Positions 35,671 to 43,983 of a DNA stretch of 64,000 nucleotides are shown here, piece after piece. How positions within the stretch are numbered: position 1 is the first letter of the stretch; each line of letters begins with the position of its first letter. A program made the translations under genes and the position numbers. This DNA comes from Rugamonas rubra (GTDB lineage: Bacteria; Pseudomonadota; Gammaproteobacteria; Burkholderiales; Burkholderiaceae_D), in assembly GCF_900114705.1 (NCBI RefSeq), contig NZ_FOTW01000027.1:1-64000 (forward strand). Reading direction: 5' to 3'. The notes beneath the pieces are model-generated. The model was not told where the DNA came from. It saw only the letters and a program-made list of their open reading frames with translations, and ran no database searches.

Positions 35671-36496
35671 GAACGTAGGTCTTCCAGGCCAGCCACAGTT
35701 TGCGGATCGGCGTCAGCGAGATGCGCTGCTTGAGTACGTGGTAGCCGTCGGCCTCGACCTCGGTCAACAGGGTACGGTAGATGGCCGCCATGATCAGGCC
35801 GGGACGCTGGGCGCGCCGGTCTTCCTTGGGCAGCAGGGCGAAGGCCTCGTCGTAGGCCAGCTGGGCGCGGGCCACCTGGAACTTCATCAGGTTCTCGAAG
35901 TTCTCGCTGTGGCGGGCGTTGAGCAGGTCGGCCGCCGTCACGTTGAACTGCTGCAATTCGTTGATCGGCAGATAGATGCGGCCCTTGCGGGCGTCCTCGC
36001 CGACGTCGCGGATGATGTTGGTCAGCTGGAAGGCGTGGCCCAGCTTCTCGGCGTAGACCAGGGTTTCCGGCTTGGTCGCGCCGAAGATGCTGGCCGACAG
36101 GATGCCGACCACGCTGGCCACGTGCCAGCAATAGCGTTGCAGCGCCGGATAGTCGAGGTAGCGGGTCTGGTTCAGATCCATTTCCATGCCGTCGATGATG
36201 GCCTGCAAGTGCTGTTGCTGCAGATTGTAGGTGAGCAGATGGGGCTGCAGCGCCTGGGTCACCGGATGGCTTTGCTTGCCCTGGTACATGCCGGCGATCT
36301 CGTTGCGCCACCAGGCCAGCTTGACGCGGGCGATCGATTCATCGGTGCATTCGTCGACGGTGTCGTCCACCTCGCGGCAGAAGGCGTACAGCGCGGTGAT
36401 GGCGCGGCGCCGCTCCGGCGTCAGGAACAGGAAGCTGTAGTAGAAGCTGGAGCCGCTCTGGGCGGTTTTTTGCTGGCAGTATTCGTCGGGAGACAT
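35663..36496 (-). CDS. hpnD: Presqualene diphosphate synthase
   Basis: 277 residues from ATG 36496 (MSPDEYCQQK, the usual family start); an in-frame TTG at 36520 would add eight. Two Asp-rich motifs bind Mg-diphosphate: REVDDTVDE near residue 45 and NIIRDVGEDARKGRIYLP near residue 165. It joins two farnesyl diphosphates to presqualene diphosphate. It lies between hpnC (165 bp upstream) and hpnE (overlapping), completing the HpnCDE route. Confidence 0.93.
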   Translation of the reverse strand: MSPDEYCQQKTAQSGSSFYYSFLFLTPERRRAITALYAFCREVDDTVDECTDESIARVKLAWWRNEIAGMYQGKQSHPVTQALQPHLLTYNLQQQHLQAIIDGMEMDLNQTRYLDYPALQRYCWHVASVVGILSASIFGATKPETLVYAEKLGHAFQLTNIIRDVGEDARKGRIYLPINELQQFNVTAADLLNARHSENFENLMKFQVARAQLAYDEAFALLPKEDRRAQRPGLIMAAIYRTLLTEVEADGYHVLKQRISLTPIRKLWLAWKTYVRG

Positions 36497-36660
36497 GGTC
36501 AAAAATGCAAGGGAGGGCAATCGAAGCCGCTATTCTATAGGGCGGCGCGGCCGGCGAGGGGGCTTTTGCGCCGCCAAGCCGTTTATTTGACGCCGATTGT
36601 CTCGCTCTTGTGCGGATTGTTCGCCGATTGTGCGCCGATCAGCCGTCTATCGCGGCGGGT

Positions 36661-37536
36661 CTATTGTGTTTCCTGGCTGATCCGCACGCGGCCCTGGACG
36701 GCCTTGGCGCGCGCCTTCAACTGGCTTTTCATGCGCAGCGCGCGCCAGAAGATGCGCAGCCAGTCGCGCCGGACCAGCTGCGGCCGGCGGCGGAACACAT
36801 CGTATTCGACCGCCTCGATGGCGTCGAGGATGGCCAGGCCGCCTTGCACCACCAAGCGCAGCTCGAAGCCGATGCGGCCGCGCAGGCGCAGCGCCAGCGG
36901 CGCGCCGCTCAGCATCAGGGCGCGGGTGCGCTCGACCTCGAACTTCATCATCGAGCGCCAGCGCGGCCGCGCGTCGACGTGGCCCAGCGCGGCCGGCGAG
37001 ATGGCGTAGCGGTTCAGGTCCTCCAGCGGCAGGTAGATGCGCTCCTTGTGCAGGTCGATCGCCACGTCCTGCAGGAAATTAATGAGTTGCAAGGCCGTGC
37101 AGATGGCGTCGGAATCGCGTACATTCTCATCATCCGCCTGTTGGTACAAGGTCAACATCAGCAAGCCGACCGGGTTGGCCGAGCGCGCGCAGTAGTCGAG
37201 CAGGGCGTCGTAGCTGGCGTAGCGGCTGACCACGACGTCCTGCTTGAAGGCGGACAGCAGGTCGCGCATCGGTTGCAGCGGCAGTTGGTACTGCGCCACC
37301 ACGCCGGCCAGCCGCTCGAACAGCGCATCGTGGCCGGGCTCGCCCCGTTCGATGCGGTCCAGCGCGGCCTCGTAGGCGGCCAGCGCGGCCAGCCGTTGTT
37401 CCGGCGTGGCGTCGCCCTCGTCGGCCAGATCGTCGGCGCTGCGGGCGAAGGCGTAGATCGCTTCGACGGCCGGACGTAGACGGCGTGGCAACAGAATAGA
37501 TGCAACAGGGAAATTTTCGTAGTGGTCGACAGGCAT
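36661..37536 (-). CDS. hpnC: Squalene synthase HpnC (hydroxysqualene synthase)
   Basis: 291 residues, start MPVDHYENFPVASILLP. Asp-rich motifs RSADDLADEGD near residue 32 and NFLQDVAIDLHKERIYLP near residue 150 mark the trans-prenyltransferase fold shared with HpnD. In the Hpn route it turns presqualene diphosphate into hydroxysqualene. First gene of the cluster; it diverges from the RND efflux genes across 170 bp containing a clear promoter for the latter. Confidence 0.93.
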   Translation of the reverse strand: MPVDHYENFPVASILLPRRLRPAVEAIYAFARSADDLADEGDATPEQRLAALAAYEAALDRIERGEPGHDALFERLAGVVAQYQLPLQPMRDLLSAFKQDVVVSRYASYDALLDYCARSANPVGLLMLTLYQQADDENVRDSDAICTALQLINFLQDVAIDLHKERIYLPLEDLNRYAISPAALGHVDARPRWRSMMKFEVERTRALMLSGAPLALRLRGRIGFELRLVVQGGLAILDAIEAVEYDVFRRRPQLVRRDWLRIFWRALRMKSQLKARAKAVQGRVRISQETQ

Positions 37537-37564
37537 AAAAGCGAATAATGTAGATTAATGACGC

Positions 37565-37629
37565 GAAAGTCATTTGCAAACGGATTTGACCTGATTATAA
37601 TTACTTAACGGAAAGTCATTTACTTTCCG
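37565..37629 (+). promoter_or_regulatory. Promoter with operator-like repeats for the RND efflux genes
   Basis: TTGCAA (37574-37579), 16-bp spacer and a perfect TATAAT (37596-37601). A direct repeat GAAAGTCATTT occurs at 37565-37575, over the -35, and at 37611-37621, just after the start site. The downstream copy is part of an 8-bp inverted repeat CGGAAAGT/ACTTTCCG (37609-37629) with a 5-bp spacer. A dimeric repressor such as a TetR or MarR protein could bind both. Confidence 0.6.
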
Positions 37630-37706
37630 GCCTGTCATAGTAGTGCCATCTTGAAATAGCAGCAAGCCTTTGGACTCTCATTGCCCGCATAGTAAAGGAA
37701 AATTCC

Positions 37707-38912
37707 GTGCCCGCCCCGAAAACCCTGCCCCACCTCCGCCTTCCATCTAGGCATACTCCCCGTTTGGCCATGCTGGCCACGGCCGGCGCCGCCGCGCTGT
37801 TGCTGGCCGGCTGCGGCAAACCGCCCGAAGCCACCGTCGACATCCGTCCGGTGCGCGTGATGGTGCTGCATGGCAGCGACGTCGATGTGAACGCCGAGTT
37901 CTCCGGCGAGGTGAGGGCGCGCATCGAGTCGCGTTTGGGCTTCCGCGTCGGCGGCAAGATCGTCGCCCGCAAGGTCGACGTCGGCACCTTGGTCAAGAAG
38001 GGCCAGGTGTTGATGCAGCTCGACCCGCAGGACTTGCAACTGTCGCAGGCCCAGGGCATGGCCGCGCTGCGCGCCGCCGAAACCAACCGCGACCTGGCGC
38101 GCGCCGAATTGAAGCGCTATCAGGAATTGCGTGAGAAGAATTTCGTCAGCCAAACCGTGCTCGACACCAAGGACTCGGCCTTCAAATCGGCCCAGGCCAG
38201 CGTCGACTCGGCCATGGCGGCCTATCGCGGCCAAGCCAACCAAGCCGGCTACGCCACCCTGCTGGCCGACATCGACGGCGTGGTCACCTCGGTCGACGCC
38301 GAGGTCGGCCAGGTGGTCGCCGCCGGCACGCCGGTGGTGCGCGTGGCCAAGACGGGCGAGAAGGAGATCGTCATCGGCCTGCCGGAGGACAAGGTCGACG
38401 TGCTGCGCCGCATCCCCGACGTGCGCGTGCGCCTGTGGGCCAGTCCGCAGCAGTCGGTGGCCGGCACGATCCGCGAGATCTCGCCGGTGGCCGACCCGTC
38501 GACCCGCACCTACACGGTCAAGGTGTCGATTCCGGACAGCCTGGCCGACGCCAAGCTGGGCATGACCGCCGTGGTGCAGTTCGCCTCGAAGACGGCGACG
38601 CCGCAGCTCAAGGTGCCGCTGACGGCCTTGTTCTATGAAAAATCGGCCAGCTCGGTCTGGGTGGTCGAGAACGGCGCCGTCAAGCTGGTGCCGGTCACCA
38701 TCGGCGCCGCCGCCGGCAACGACCTGGTGCTCAGCAGCGGCGTCAAGGACGGCCAGACGGTGGTCACCGCCGGCGTCAACCTGCTCAAGCCGGGCCAGAA
38801 GGTCAAGATCCTTGGCGACGACCTGGCCGCCAAGCCGGCCGCCAAGCCGGCGGCCGCGCCGGCCGCCGCCTCCGCCGCCATGTCGGCGTCCGCCGCCGAG
38901 GCGTCCAAATGA
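37707..38912 (+). CDS. RND efflux periplasmic adaptor (membrane-fusion) lipoprotein
   Basis: 401 residues from a GTG start; ATG at codon 22 is an alternative. The lipobox LLLAGC (Cys36) anchors it to the inner membrane. Domains in order: barrel-sandwich hybrid with RVGGKIVARKVDVGTLVKKG, a long alpha-hairpin (about 110-190), beta-barrel and membrane-proximal domain, then an Ala/Lys/Pro-rich tail. It links the permease to an outer-membrane channel. It overlaps the permease start by four bases (ATGA). No TolC-like gene is present in the operon. Confidence 0.9.
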   Translation: MPAPKTLPHLRLPSRHTPRLAMLATAGAAALLLAGCGKPPEATVDIRPVRVMVLHGSDVDVNAEFSGEVRARIESRLGFRVGGKIVARKVDVGTLVKKGQVLMQLDPQDLQLSQAQGMAALRAAETNRDLARAELKRYQELREKNFVSQTVLDTKDSAFKSAQASVDSAMAAYRGQANQAGYATLLADIDGVVTSVDAEVGQVVAAGTPVVRVAKTGEKEIVIGLPEDKVDVLRRIPDVRVRLWASPQQSVAGTIREISPVADPSTRTYTVKVSIPDSLADAKLGMTAVVQFASKTATPQLKVPLTALFYEKSASSVWVVENGAVKLVPVTIGAAAGNDLVLSSGVKDGQTVVTAGVNLLKPGQKVKILGDDLAAKPAAKPAAAPAAASAAMSASAAEASK

Positions 38913-41900
38913 AGGGCGGCTTCAATCTTTCCCGTTGGGCGCTGGAACACATTCCGCTGACGCGCTACCTGATCGCCGTGCTGTTGATCGGCGGCATGCT
39001 CAGCTACGCCAGCCTGGGCCAGGACGAGGACCCGCCGTTCACCTTCCGCGCCATGGTGATCCGCGCCAACTGGCCGGGCGCCACCGCCTTGCAGATGGCC
39101 GACCAGGTCACCGACAAGCTGGAGAAGAAGCTTCAGGAAACCCCCTACATCGACGAGATCAGCTCCTACTCCAAGCCGGGCGAGACGCTGATCATCCTCA
39201 AGCTGCGCGAATCGGCGCCGCCCAAGGACACCGCTGCCGCCTGGTACCAGGTGCGCAAGAAGATCGGCGACATCGCCGCCACCTTGCCGTCCGGCGTGCA
39301 GGGACCGTACTTCAACGACGAGTTTGGCGACACCTACGGCTCCATCTTCGCGCTGGAGGGCAACGGCTTTAACTACGCCGAGATGAAGGACTACGCCGAC
39401 TTCGTGCGCCAGCAATTGCTGGGCGTGCCGCTGGTGTCCAAGGTCGAGCTGTTCGGCGTGCAGGACGAGAAGATCAACATCGAGTTCTCGCACAAGAAGT
39501 TCGCCCAGCTGGGCATCTCCTTCGAGGCCATCGTCAACCAGATCGCCAGCCAGAACACGGTCGAGTCGACCGGCGTGCTGGTCACGCCGACCGACAACCT
39601 GCAGGTGCGCGTTACCGGCGCCCTGAAGACCGTCAAGGACCTCGAGGAGTTCGAGCTGCGTGCCAACGGCACCACCTTCCGCCTGGGCGACTTCGCCACC
39701 ATCAAGCGCGAATACCAGGACCCGCCGCGTGAAAAAATGCGCTTCAACGGCAAGGAAGTGATCGGCCTGGGCGTCTCGATGGAGAAGGGCGGCAACATCA
39801 TCGTCATGGGCAAGGCCATGCAGAAGACCGTCGACGAGCTGCGCGCCAAGCTGCCCGTGGGCATCGAGCTGAAACGCGTGTCCAACCAGCCGGAGGCGGT
39901 CACCGCCTCGGTGAGCGAGTTCGTCCACACCCTGATCGAGGCCGTGCTGATCGTGCTGGCCGTCAGCTTCCTGGCGCTCGGCCTGCATACCAAGCCCTTC
40001 CGCCTGGACGTGCGGCCCGGCTTGGTGGTGGCGCTGACCATTCCGCTGGTGCTGTCGGTGACCTTCCTGTGCATGCGCATCCTCGACATCGACCTGCACA
40101 AGATTTCGCTGGGCGCGCTGATCATCGCCCTCGGCCTGCTGGTCGACGACGCTATCATCGCCGTCGAAATGATGGTGCGCAAGATGGAGGAGGGCATGTC
40201 GCGCTTCGACGCCGCCACCTTCGCCTACACCTCGACGGCCATGCCGATGCTGACCGGCACCTTGATCACCGTGGCCGGCTTCCTGCCGATCGGCCTGGCC
40301 AAATCGGCCGCCGGCGAGTACACCTTCTCGCTGTTTTCGGTCAACGCGCTGGCGCTGTGCATCTCCTGGGTGGTGGCGGTGGTGTTCACGCCCTACATCG
40401 GCTACGTGCTGCTGAAGGTCAAGCCGCACTCGAGTCACGAGCACGACTTGTTCGACACGCCGGGCTTCCGCAAGTTCCGCGCCGTCGTCACCTGGTGCGT
40501 CGACTACCGCAAGACCACCATCGCCGCCACCCTGCTGGTGTTCGCGTTGGGCGTCTACGGCTTCAAGTTCATCGAGAAGCAGTTCTTCCCCGATTCGAGC
40601 CGGCCCGAGCTGATGGTGGAATTGTGGACGCCCGAGGGTACCACCTTCGCCGCCAACGAGGCGCAGGTGAAGAAGTTCGAGGCCTTCATCGCCAAGCAGG
40701 ACGGCGTGCTCAGCACCACCAGCTACGTCGGCACCGGCAGCCCGCGCTTCTATTTGCCGCTGGACCAGATCTTCCCGCAGTCGAACGTGTCGCAGATTGT
40801 CGTGCTGCCGAAGGACCTGGCCACCCGCGGCATTCTGCGCGACAAGATCGTCGCCATCTTCAAGGAGGACTTCCCCGAGGTGCGCGGCCGCGTCAAGCTG
40901 CTGCCGAACGGGCCGCCGGTGCCGTATCCGGTGCAGTTCCGCGTCACCGGCACCGAGGTGGACAAGGTGCGCGCCATCGCCGACCAGGTCAAGGACATCA
41001 TGCGCGCCAACCCCAACACCCTGGGCGTGAACGACAACTGGAACGAGTCGATCAAGGTGCTGCGGCTGGACCTGGACCAGGACAAGATGCGCGCGCTGGG
41101 CGTGACCTCGCAAACGGTGATGCGCGCGGCCAACACGATCCTGTCCGGCACGCCGATCGGCAAGTTCCGCGAGGATAACAAGCTGATCGACATCCAGATC
41201 CGCCAACCGATCGAGGAGCGACGGACTATTTCCATCCTGAACGATACGAATATTCCCACGCAGAACGGCAAATCGGTCACCATCAGCCAGCTGGCCCGCG
41301 CCCACTTCGTGTGGGAGCCGGGCGTGGTCTGGCGCGAGGGGCGCGAATGGGCGATCACCGTGCAGTCCGACGTGGTCGACGGCATCCAGGGGCCGACCGT
41401 GTCGGGCCAGGTCAACCCCAAGCTCGACGAGCTGCGCGCCAAGCTGCCGGCCGGCTACCGCATCCAGGTCAAGGGCGCGGCGGCCGACAGCGGCGCCGCC
41501 GAGGCCTCGATCGCGGCCAACCTGCCGCTGGCGATCTTCCTGATCTTCACCCTGTTGATGTTGCAGCTGCACAGCTTCTCGCGCTCGCTGCTGGTGTTCC
41601 TGACCGGCCCGCTGGGCGTGGCCGGCGCGGCGATGGCCCTGCTGTTGCTGCACCGTCCGCTCGGCTTTGTCGCCAACCTGGGCGTGATCGCGCTGTTCGG
41701 TATGATCATCCGCAACTCGGTGATCCTGGTCGACCAGATCGAGCAGGACATCGCCGCCGGCGCCGAGCCGTGGGACGCCATCGTCGAGGCGGCGGTGCGC
41801 CGCTGCCGGCCGATCATCCTGACGGCGGCGGCCGCCGCGCTGGCCATGATCCCCCTGTCGCGCTCGGTGTTCTGGGGGCCGATGGCGGTGGCCATCATGG

Positions 41901-42001
41901 GCGGCCTGATCCTGGCGACCGCGCTGACGCTGTTGTTCCTGCCGGCCTTGTACGCCGCCTGGTTCCGGGTTAAAAAACCACAAACCCGTTCCGCCGCCTA
42001 G
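38909..42001 (+). CDS. RND efflux permease, HAE1-like
   Basis: 1030 residues with the AcrB-type layout: one N-terminal helix, a large porter loop (about 40-330), six helices, a second loop (about 550-850) and the last helices. LGLLVDDAIIAVEMM near residue 405-420 holds the proton-relay Asp pair of helix 4. The N-terminal QDEDPPFTF segment is common in AcrB relatives that expel drugs, bile salts or solvents. Proton-driven tripartite efflux with the upstream adaptor is expected; substrate unknown. A strong terminator (42017-42057) ends the operon. Confidence 0.9.
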   Translation: MKGGFNLSRWALEHIPLTRYLIAVLLIGGMLSYASLGQDEDPPFTFRAMVIRANWPGATALQMADQVTDKLEKKLQETPYIDEISSYSKPGETLIILKLRESAPPKDTAAAWYQVRKKIGDIAATLPSGVQGPYFNDEFGDTYGSIFALEGNGFNYAEMKDYADFVRQQLLGVPLVSKVELFGVQDEKINIEFSHKKFAQLGISFEAIVNQIASQNTVESTGVLVTPTDNLQVRVTGALKTVKDLEEFELRANGTTFRLGDFATIKREYQDPPREKMRFNGKEVIGLGVSMEKGGNIIVMGKAMQKTVDELRAKLPVGIELKRVSNQPEAVTASVSEFVHTLIEAVLIVLAVSFLALGLHTKPFRLDVRPGLVVALTIPLVLSVTFLCMRILDIDLHKISLGALIIALGLLVDDAIIAVEMMVRKMEEGMSRFDAATFAYTSTAMPMLTGTLITVAGFLPIGLAKSAAGEYTFSLFSVNALALCISWVVAVVFTPYIGYVLLKVKPHSSHEHDLFDTPGFRKFRAVVTWCVDYRKTTIAATLLVFALGVYGFKFIEKQFFPDSSRPELMVELWTPEGTTFAANEAQVKKFEAFIAKQDGVLSTTSYVGTGSPRFYLPLDQIFPQSNVSQIVVLPKDLATRGILRDKIVAIFKEDFPEVRGRVKLLPNGPPVPYPVQFRVTGTEVDKVRAIADQVKDIMRANPNTLGVNDNWNESIKVLRLDLDQDKMRALGVTSQTVMRAANTILSGTPIGKFREDNKLIDIQIRQPIEERRTISILNDTNIPTQNGKSVTISQLARAHFVWEPGVVWREGREWAITVQSDVVDGIQGPTVSGQVNPKLDELRAKLPAGYRIQVKGAAADSGAAEASIAANLPLAIFLIFTLLMLQLHSFSRSLLVFLTGPLGVAGAAMALLLLHRPLGFVANLGVIALFGMIIRNSVILVDQIEQDIAAGAEPWDAIVEAAVRRCRPIILTAAAAALAMIPLSRSVFWGPMAVAIMGGLILATALTLLFLPALYAAWFRVKKPQTRSAA

Positions 42002-42016
42002 TCAAGGACGGAACGC

Positions 42017-42057
42017 AACGGCGGATTCCCACCGTGGAATCCGCCGTTTTTCTTTTT
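42017..42057 (+). terminator. Rho-independent terminator of the RND operon
   Basis: Perfect 13-bp stem AACGGCGGATTCC/GGAATCCGCCGTT with a six-base loop and a following T-rich tract (TTTCTTTTT), starting 16 bp after the permease stop. Confidence 0.9.
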
Positions 42058-42309
42058 AAATCAAACAGTTGAGGCGCGCCGGCGGAGACCCGGCGGGGGC
42101 CTGGCGGAGTCATCCTTGACACAGTGGGTTTCATATCCTAAGTTGGTCTAGCCATTGTTTAATTTGCTCATTTAGTTTTTCTTCCACGCAAGTTGGATGC
42201 TGGCTGTCGCGACGGTCTGCCGGCTTGGGGCATGCTTTTTTGTTCGGTGTGGGTAATCAGTGGGGGTGTGCCATCCGGTATTGCTAACAACTATTATTCG
42301 AGAATAAAA
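42058..42309. other. Leader region of the PEP-CTERM metalloprotease gene
   Basis: About 250 bp without a convincing gene. TTGACA at 42116-42121 with TAAGTT 17 bp on is a possible promoter. In-frame codons run back to 42193 but the added residues are not signal-like, so translation from ATG 42310 is preferred. No strong ribosome site is seen before it. Confidence 0.35.
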
Positions 42310-43098
42310 ATGAAAAACAAAATCAAGGGATCCGCACTTATCATCGCGCTGGCATTCGCCACGCTTTCCACCTCGGCGCTGGCCGCGCTCACCACCGGCA
42401 GTCAAAACGTCAGCGGCACGCGTACCACGCCGGCCTACGGCGACGCCGACCTGAAGGACAACGCCGGCAACCCCGGCCCCTTCGGCCCCTACGGCTGGGA
42501 CTACAGCTACACGCGCAGCTTCGACGGCAATAAGCTGGAAAAGGACATCCAGATCGACTTCTCCTTCGACGCCGGACTCAACTATACCGAAGCCCAGAAA
42601 ACCGCCTATGCCAACGCCGTGAAGGCCAGCGTTTCCTCGGTGTGGGACAACAAGTACGCCGTCAAGGACACCAGCACCGGCCAGGTCATTCCGATTTTCG
42701 TCGCGGTGACGACCGACGGACCGTTCAACCAGAAGGTCCAGGTGCACGCCGGCCCCGGCCGCTCGGACATGTTGAACTGGTACACCGGCGACAGTGCCAG
42801 CGTCAACGCCCACGAGGTCGGCCACATGATGGGCTTGTACGACGAGTACATCGGCGGCGCGGTGGACCAGTACCCGAATCCGACGCTGTCGAACGACGGT
42901 CTGATGGGGCTGGGCGCATTGAATGCCAACCCGGTCATGTATCCGCGCTATTATCAACAGTATTACGATTACATGAAGCAGCTCAATCCGAACACGCCGT
43001 TCATCCTGACCGCCGTGCCGGAGCCGTCCGAGGTGGCGCTGCTGTGTGCCGGCTTGTTCGTGTTGATGGGGATGTATGGGCGCAGACGTCAAGGCTAG
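42310..43098 (+). CDS. PEP-CTERM-anchored metzincin-like metalloprotease
   Basis: 262 residues with a signal peptide (LIIALAFATLSTSALA). The zinc motif HEVGHMMGLYD gives His168, Glu169, His172 and Asp178 as the third ligand, the HExxHxxGxxD variant known from snapalysin-type metzincins; NPVMYPRYY downstream could supply the Met-turn. The last 27 residues are a PEP-CTERM sorting signal: VPEP, a hydrophobic helix and RRR, for processing by an exosortase and cell-surface display. The C-terminus overlaps the next gene by 23 bp. Surface proteolysis or matrix remodelling is a plausible role. No exosortase gene is in the window. Confidence 0.8.
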   Translation: MKNKIKGSALIIALAFATLSTSALAALTTGSQNVSGTRTTPAYGDADLKDNAGNPGPFGPYGWDYSYTRSFDGNKLEKDIQIDFSFDAGLNYTEAQKTAYANAVKASVSSVWDNKYAVKDTSTGQVIPIFVAVTTDGPFNQKVQVHAGPGRSDMLNWYTGDSASVNAHEVGHMMGLYDEYIGGAVDQYPNPTLSNDGLMGLGALNANPVMYPRYYQQYYDYMKQLNPNTPFILTAVPEPSEVALLCAGLFVLMGMYGRRRQG

Positions 43099-43645
43099 GG
43101 CGGTCATTTTGCTGACCTTGTTGGTCGCCGCTTGCGCGGCGCCCGAGCGGGTCGCCGCGTCGCGGCCCGCCAACGCAGAGGAAGAAGGGCGGGCCAAGGT
43201 GGAACAGGTGGTGGCGATTGTCATGCGGGACGTGCACCCGCTGCACGGCGGCCAGGTGGTTTACCTGGCCGCCGACGGCACGGGCTATTGCCAGCTGGTG
43301 TCGCGCCCGTCCGGCGCGACGGCGCTGGCCGAAAGGCGCTACCGGCTGGCCGTGCCGGCCGAGGCGTTGGCCCGCCTGCTGCGCCTGGGCGCCGCCCACG
43401 CGGCGGCGCCCATCCCCTCCAGCGCGCAGCCCGGCCTGCCGGACGCGGCCAAGCCGCGCATCGCCGTGCGCCTGGCCTCGGGCCGCAGCGTCGACGTCAG
43501 CCGCTGGCAGCACGACCACAACGCCGAGTTCGACGAGTTGTACCAGGCCCTGCTGGCCGTGGTACAGGCGGCGACAAGCCAAAAGCCGCAAAGCCAGGGC
43601 CGCTTCGAGCCGGACTGGGCGCCGGACGGCTTCCGCGGGCGCTGA
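43076..43645 (+). CDS. Lipoprotein overlapping the PEP-CTERM metalloprotease gene
   Basis: 189 residues. A lipoprotein signal (AVILLTLLVAAC, Cys20) is followed by an Ala/Arg-rich periplasmic domain with short strands (GQVVYLAADGTGYCQLVSR) and a C-terminal helix (EFDELYQALLAVVQAA). No known domain recognised. Its ATG lies 23 bp inside the end of the metalloprotease gene, implying translational coupling. It could be an inhibitor, chaperone or maturation partner of the protease, but that is inference from the overlap alone. Confidence 0.6.
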   Translation: MGADVKARAVILLTLLVAACAAPERVAASRPANAEEEGRAKVEQVVAIVMRDVHPLHGGQVVYLAADGTGYCQLVSRPSGATALAERRYRLAVPAEALARLLRLGAAHAAAPIPSSAQPGLPDAAKPRIAVRLASGRSVDVSRWQHDHNAEFDELYQALLAVVQAATSQKPQSQGRFEPDWAPDGFRGR

Positions 43646-43862
43646 GCGCGGCTTTTTCGCCCCTGGTCTGACAGGGGGGAAGGGCGGTTTTTCGAAGAAG
43701 TTAGGCAAAGAAGAGCAGAATGTTGGTGATAGGTTAAAAATCATCACATCTGCTTGAAAAAACCGTTAAAATACCGCGTTGAAGTTGAAAGCTCTCGCCT
43801 ATGGCGGGAAGGGGCGGCCGTTTTCACTTACGGGTCGCCCTTTGCTTTTGTGCAAACATGCC
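43646..43862. other. Spacer before tRNA-Leu and tig
   Basis: 217 bp holding a GC-rich hairpin with a T run (CGCCCC..., ending GGGCGGTTTTTC near 43695) that may terminate the preceding transcript, and TAAAAT (43765-43770) followed by a GC-rich discriminator as a weak promoter candidate for tRNA-Leu. The motif GGTCTGACAGG near 43665 resembles half of the dispersed palindrome. Confidence 0.35.
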
Positions 43863-43949
43863 GCGAGGATGGCGAAATTGGTAGACGCACCAGGTTTAGG
43901 TCCTGACGCCAGCAATGGTGTGGGGGTTCGAGTCCCCCTCCTCGCACCA
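43863..43949 (+). tRNA. tRNA-Leu (anticodon UAG)
   Basis: 87 nt including encoded CCA. Acceptor stem GCGAGGA/TCCTCGC, D arm with TTGGTAGAC, anticodon loop TTTAGGT with TAG, a long variable arm as in class II tRNAs, and T arm GGGGGTTCGAGTCCCCC. It reads CUA and, with wobble, other CUN codons. It lies 34 bp upstream of tig on the same strand. Confidence 0.95.
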
Positions 43950-43983
43950 ACTGTATTTCTAATTTTTTGGACGATTTTTAAAC

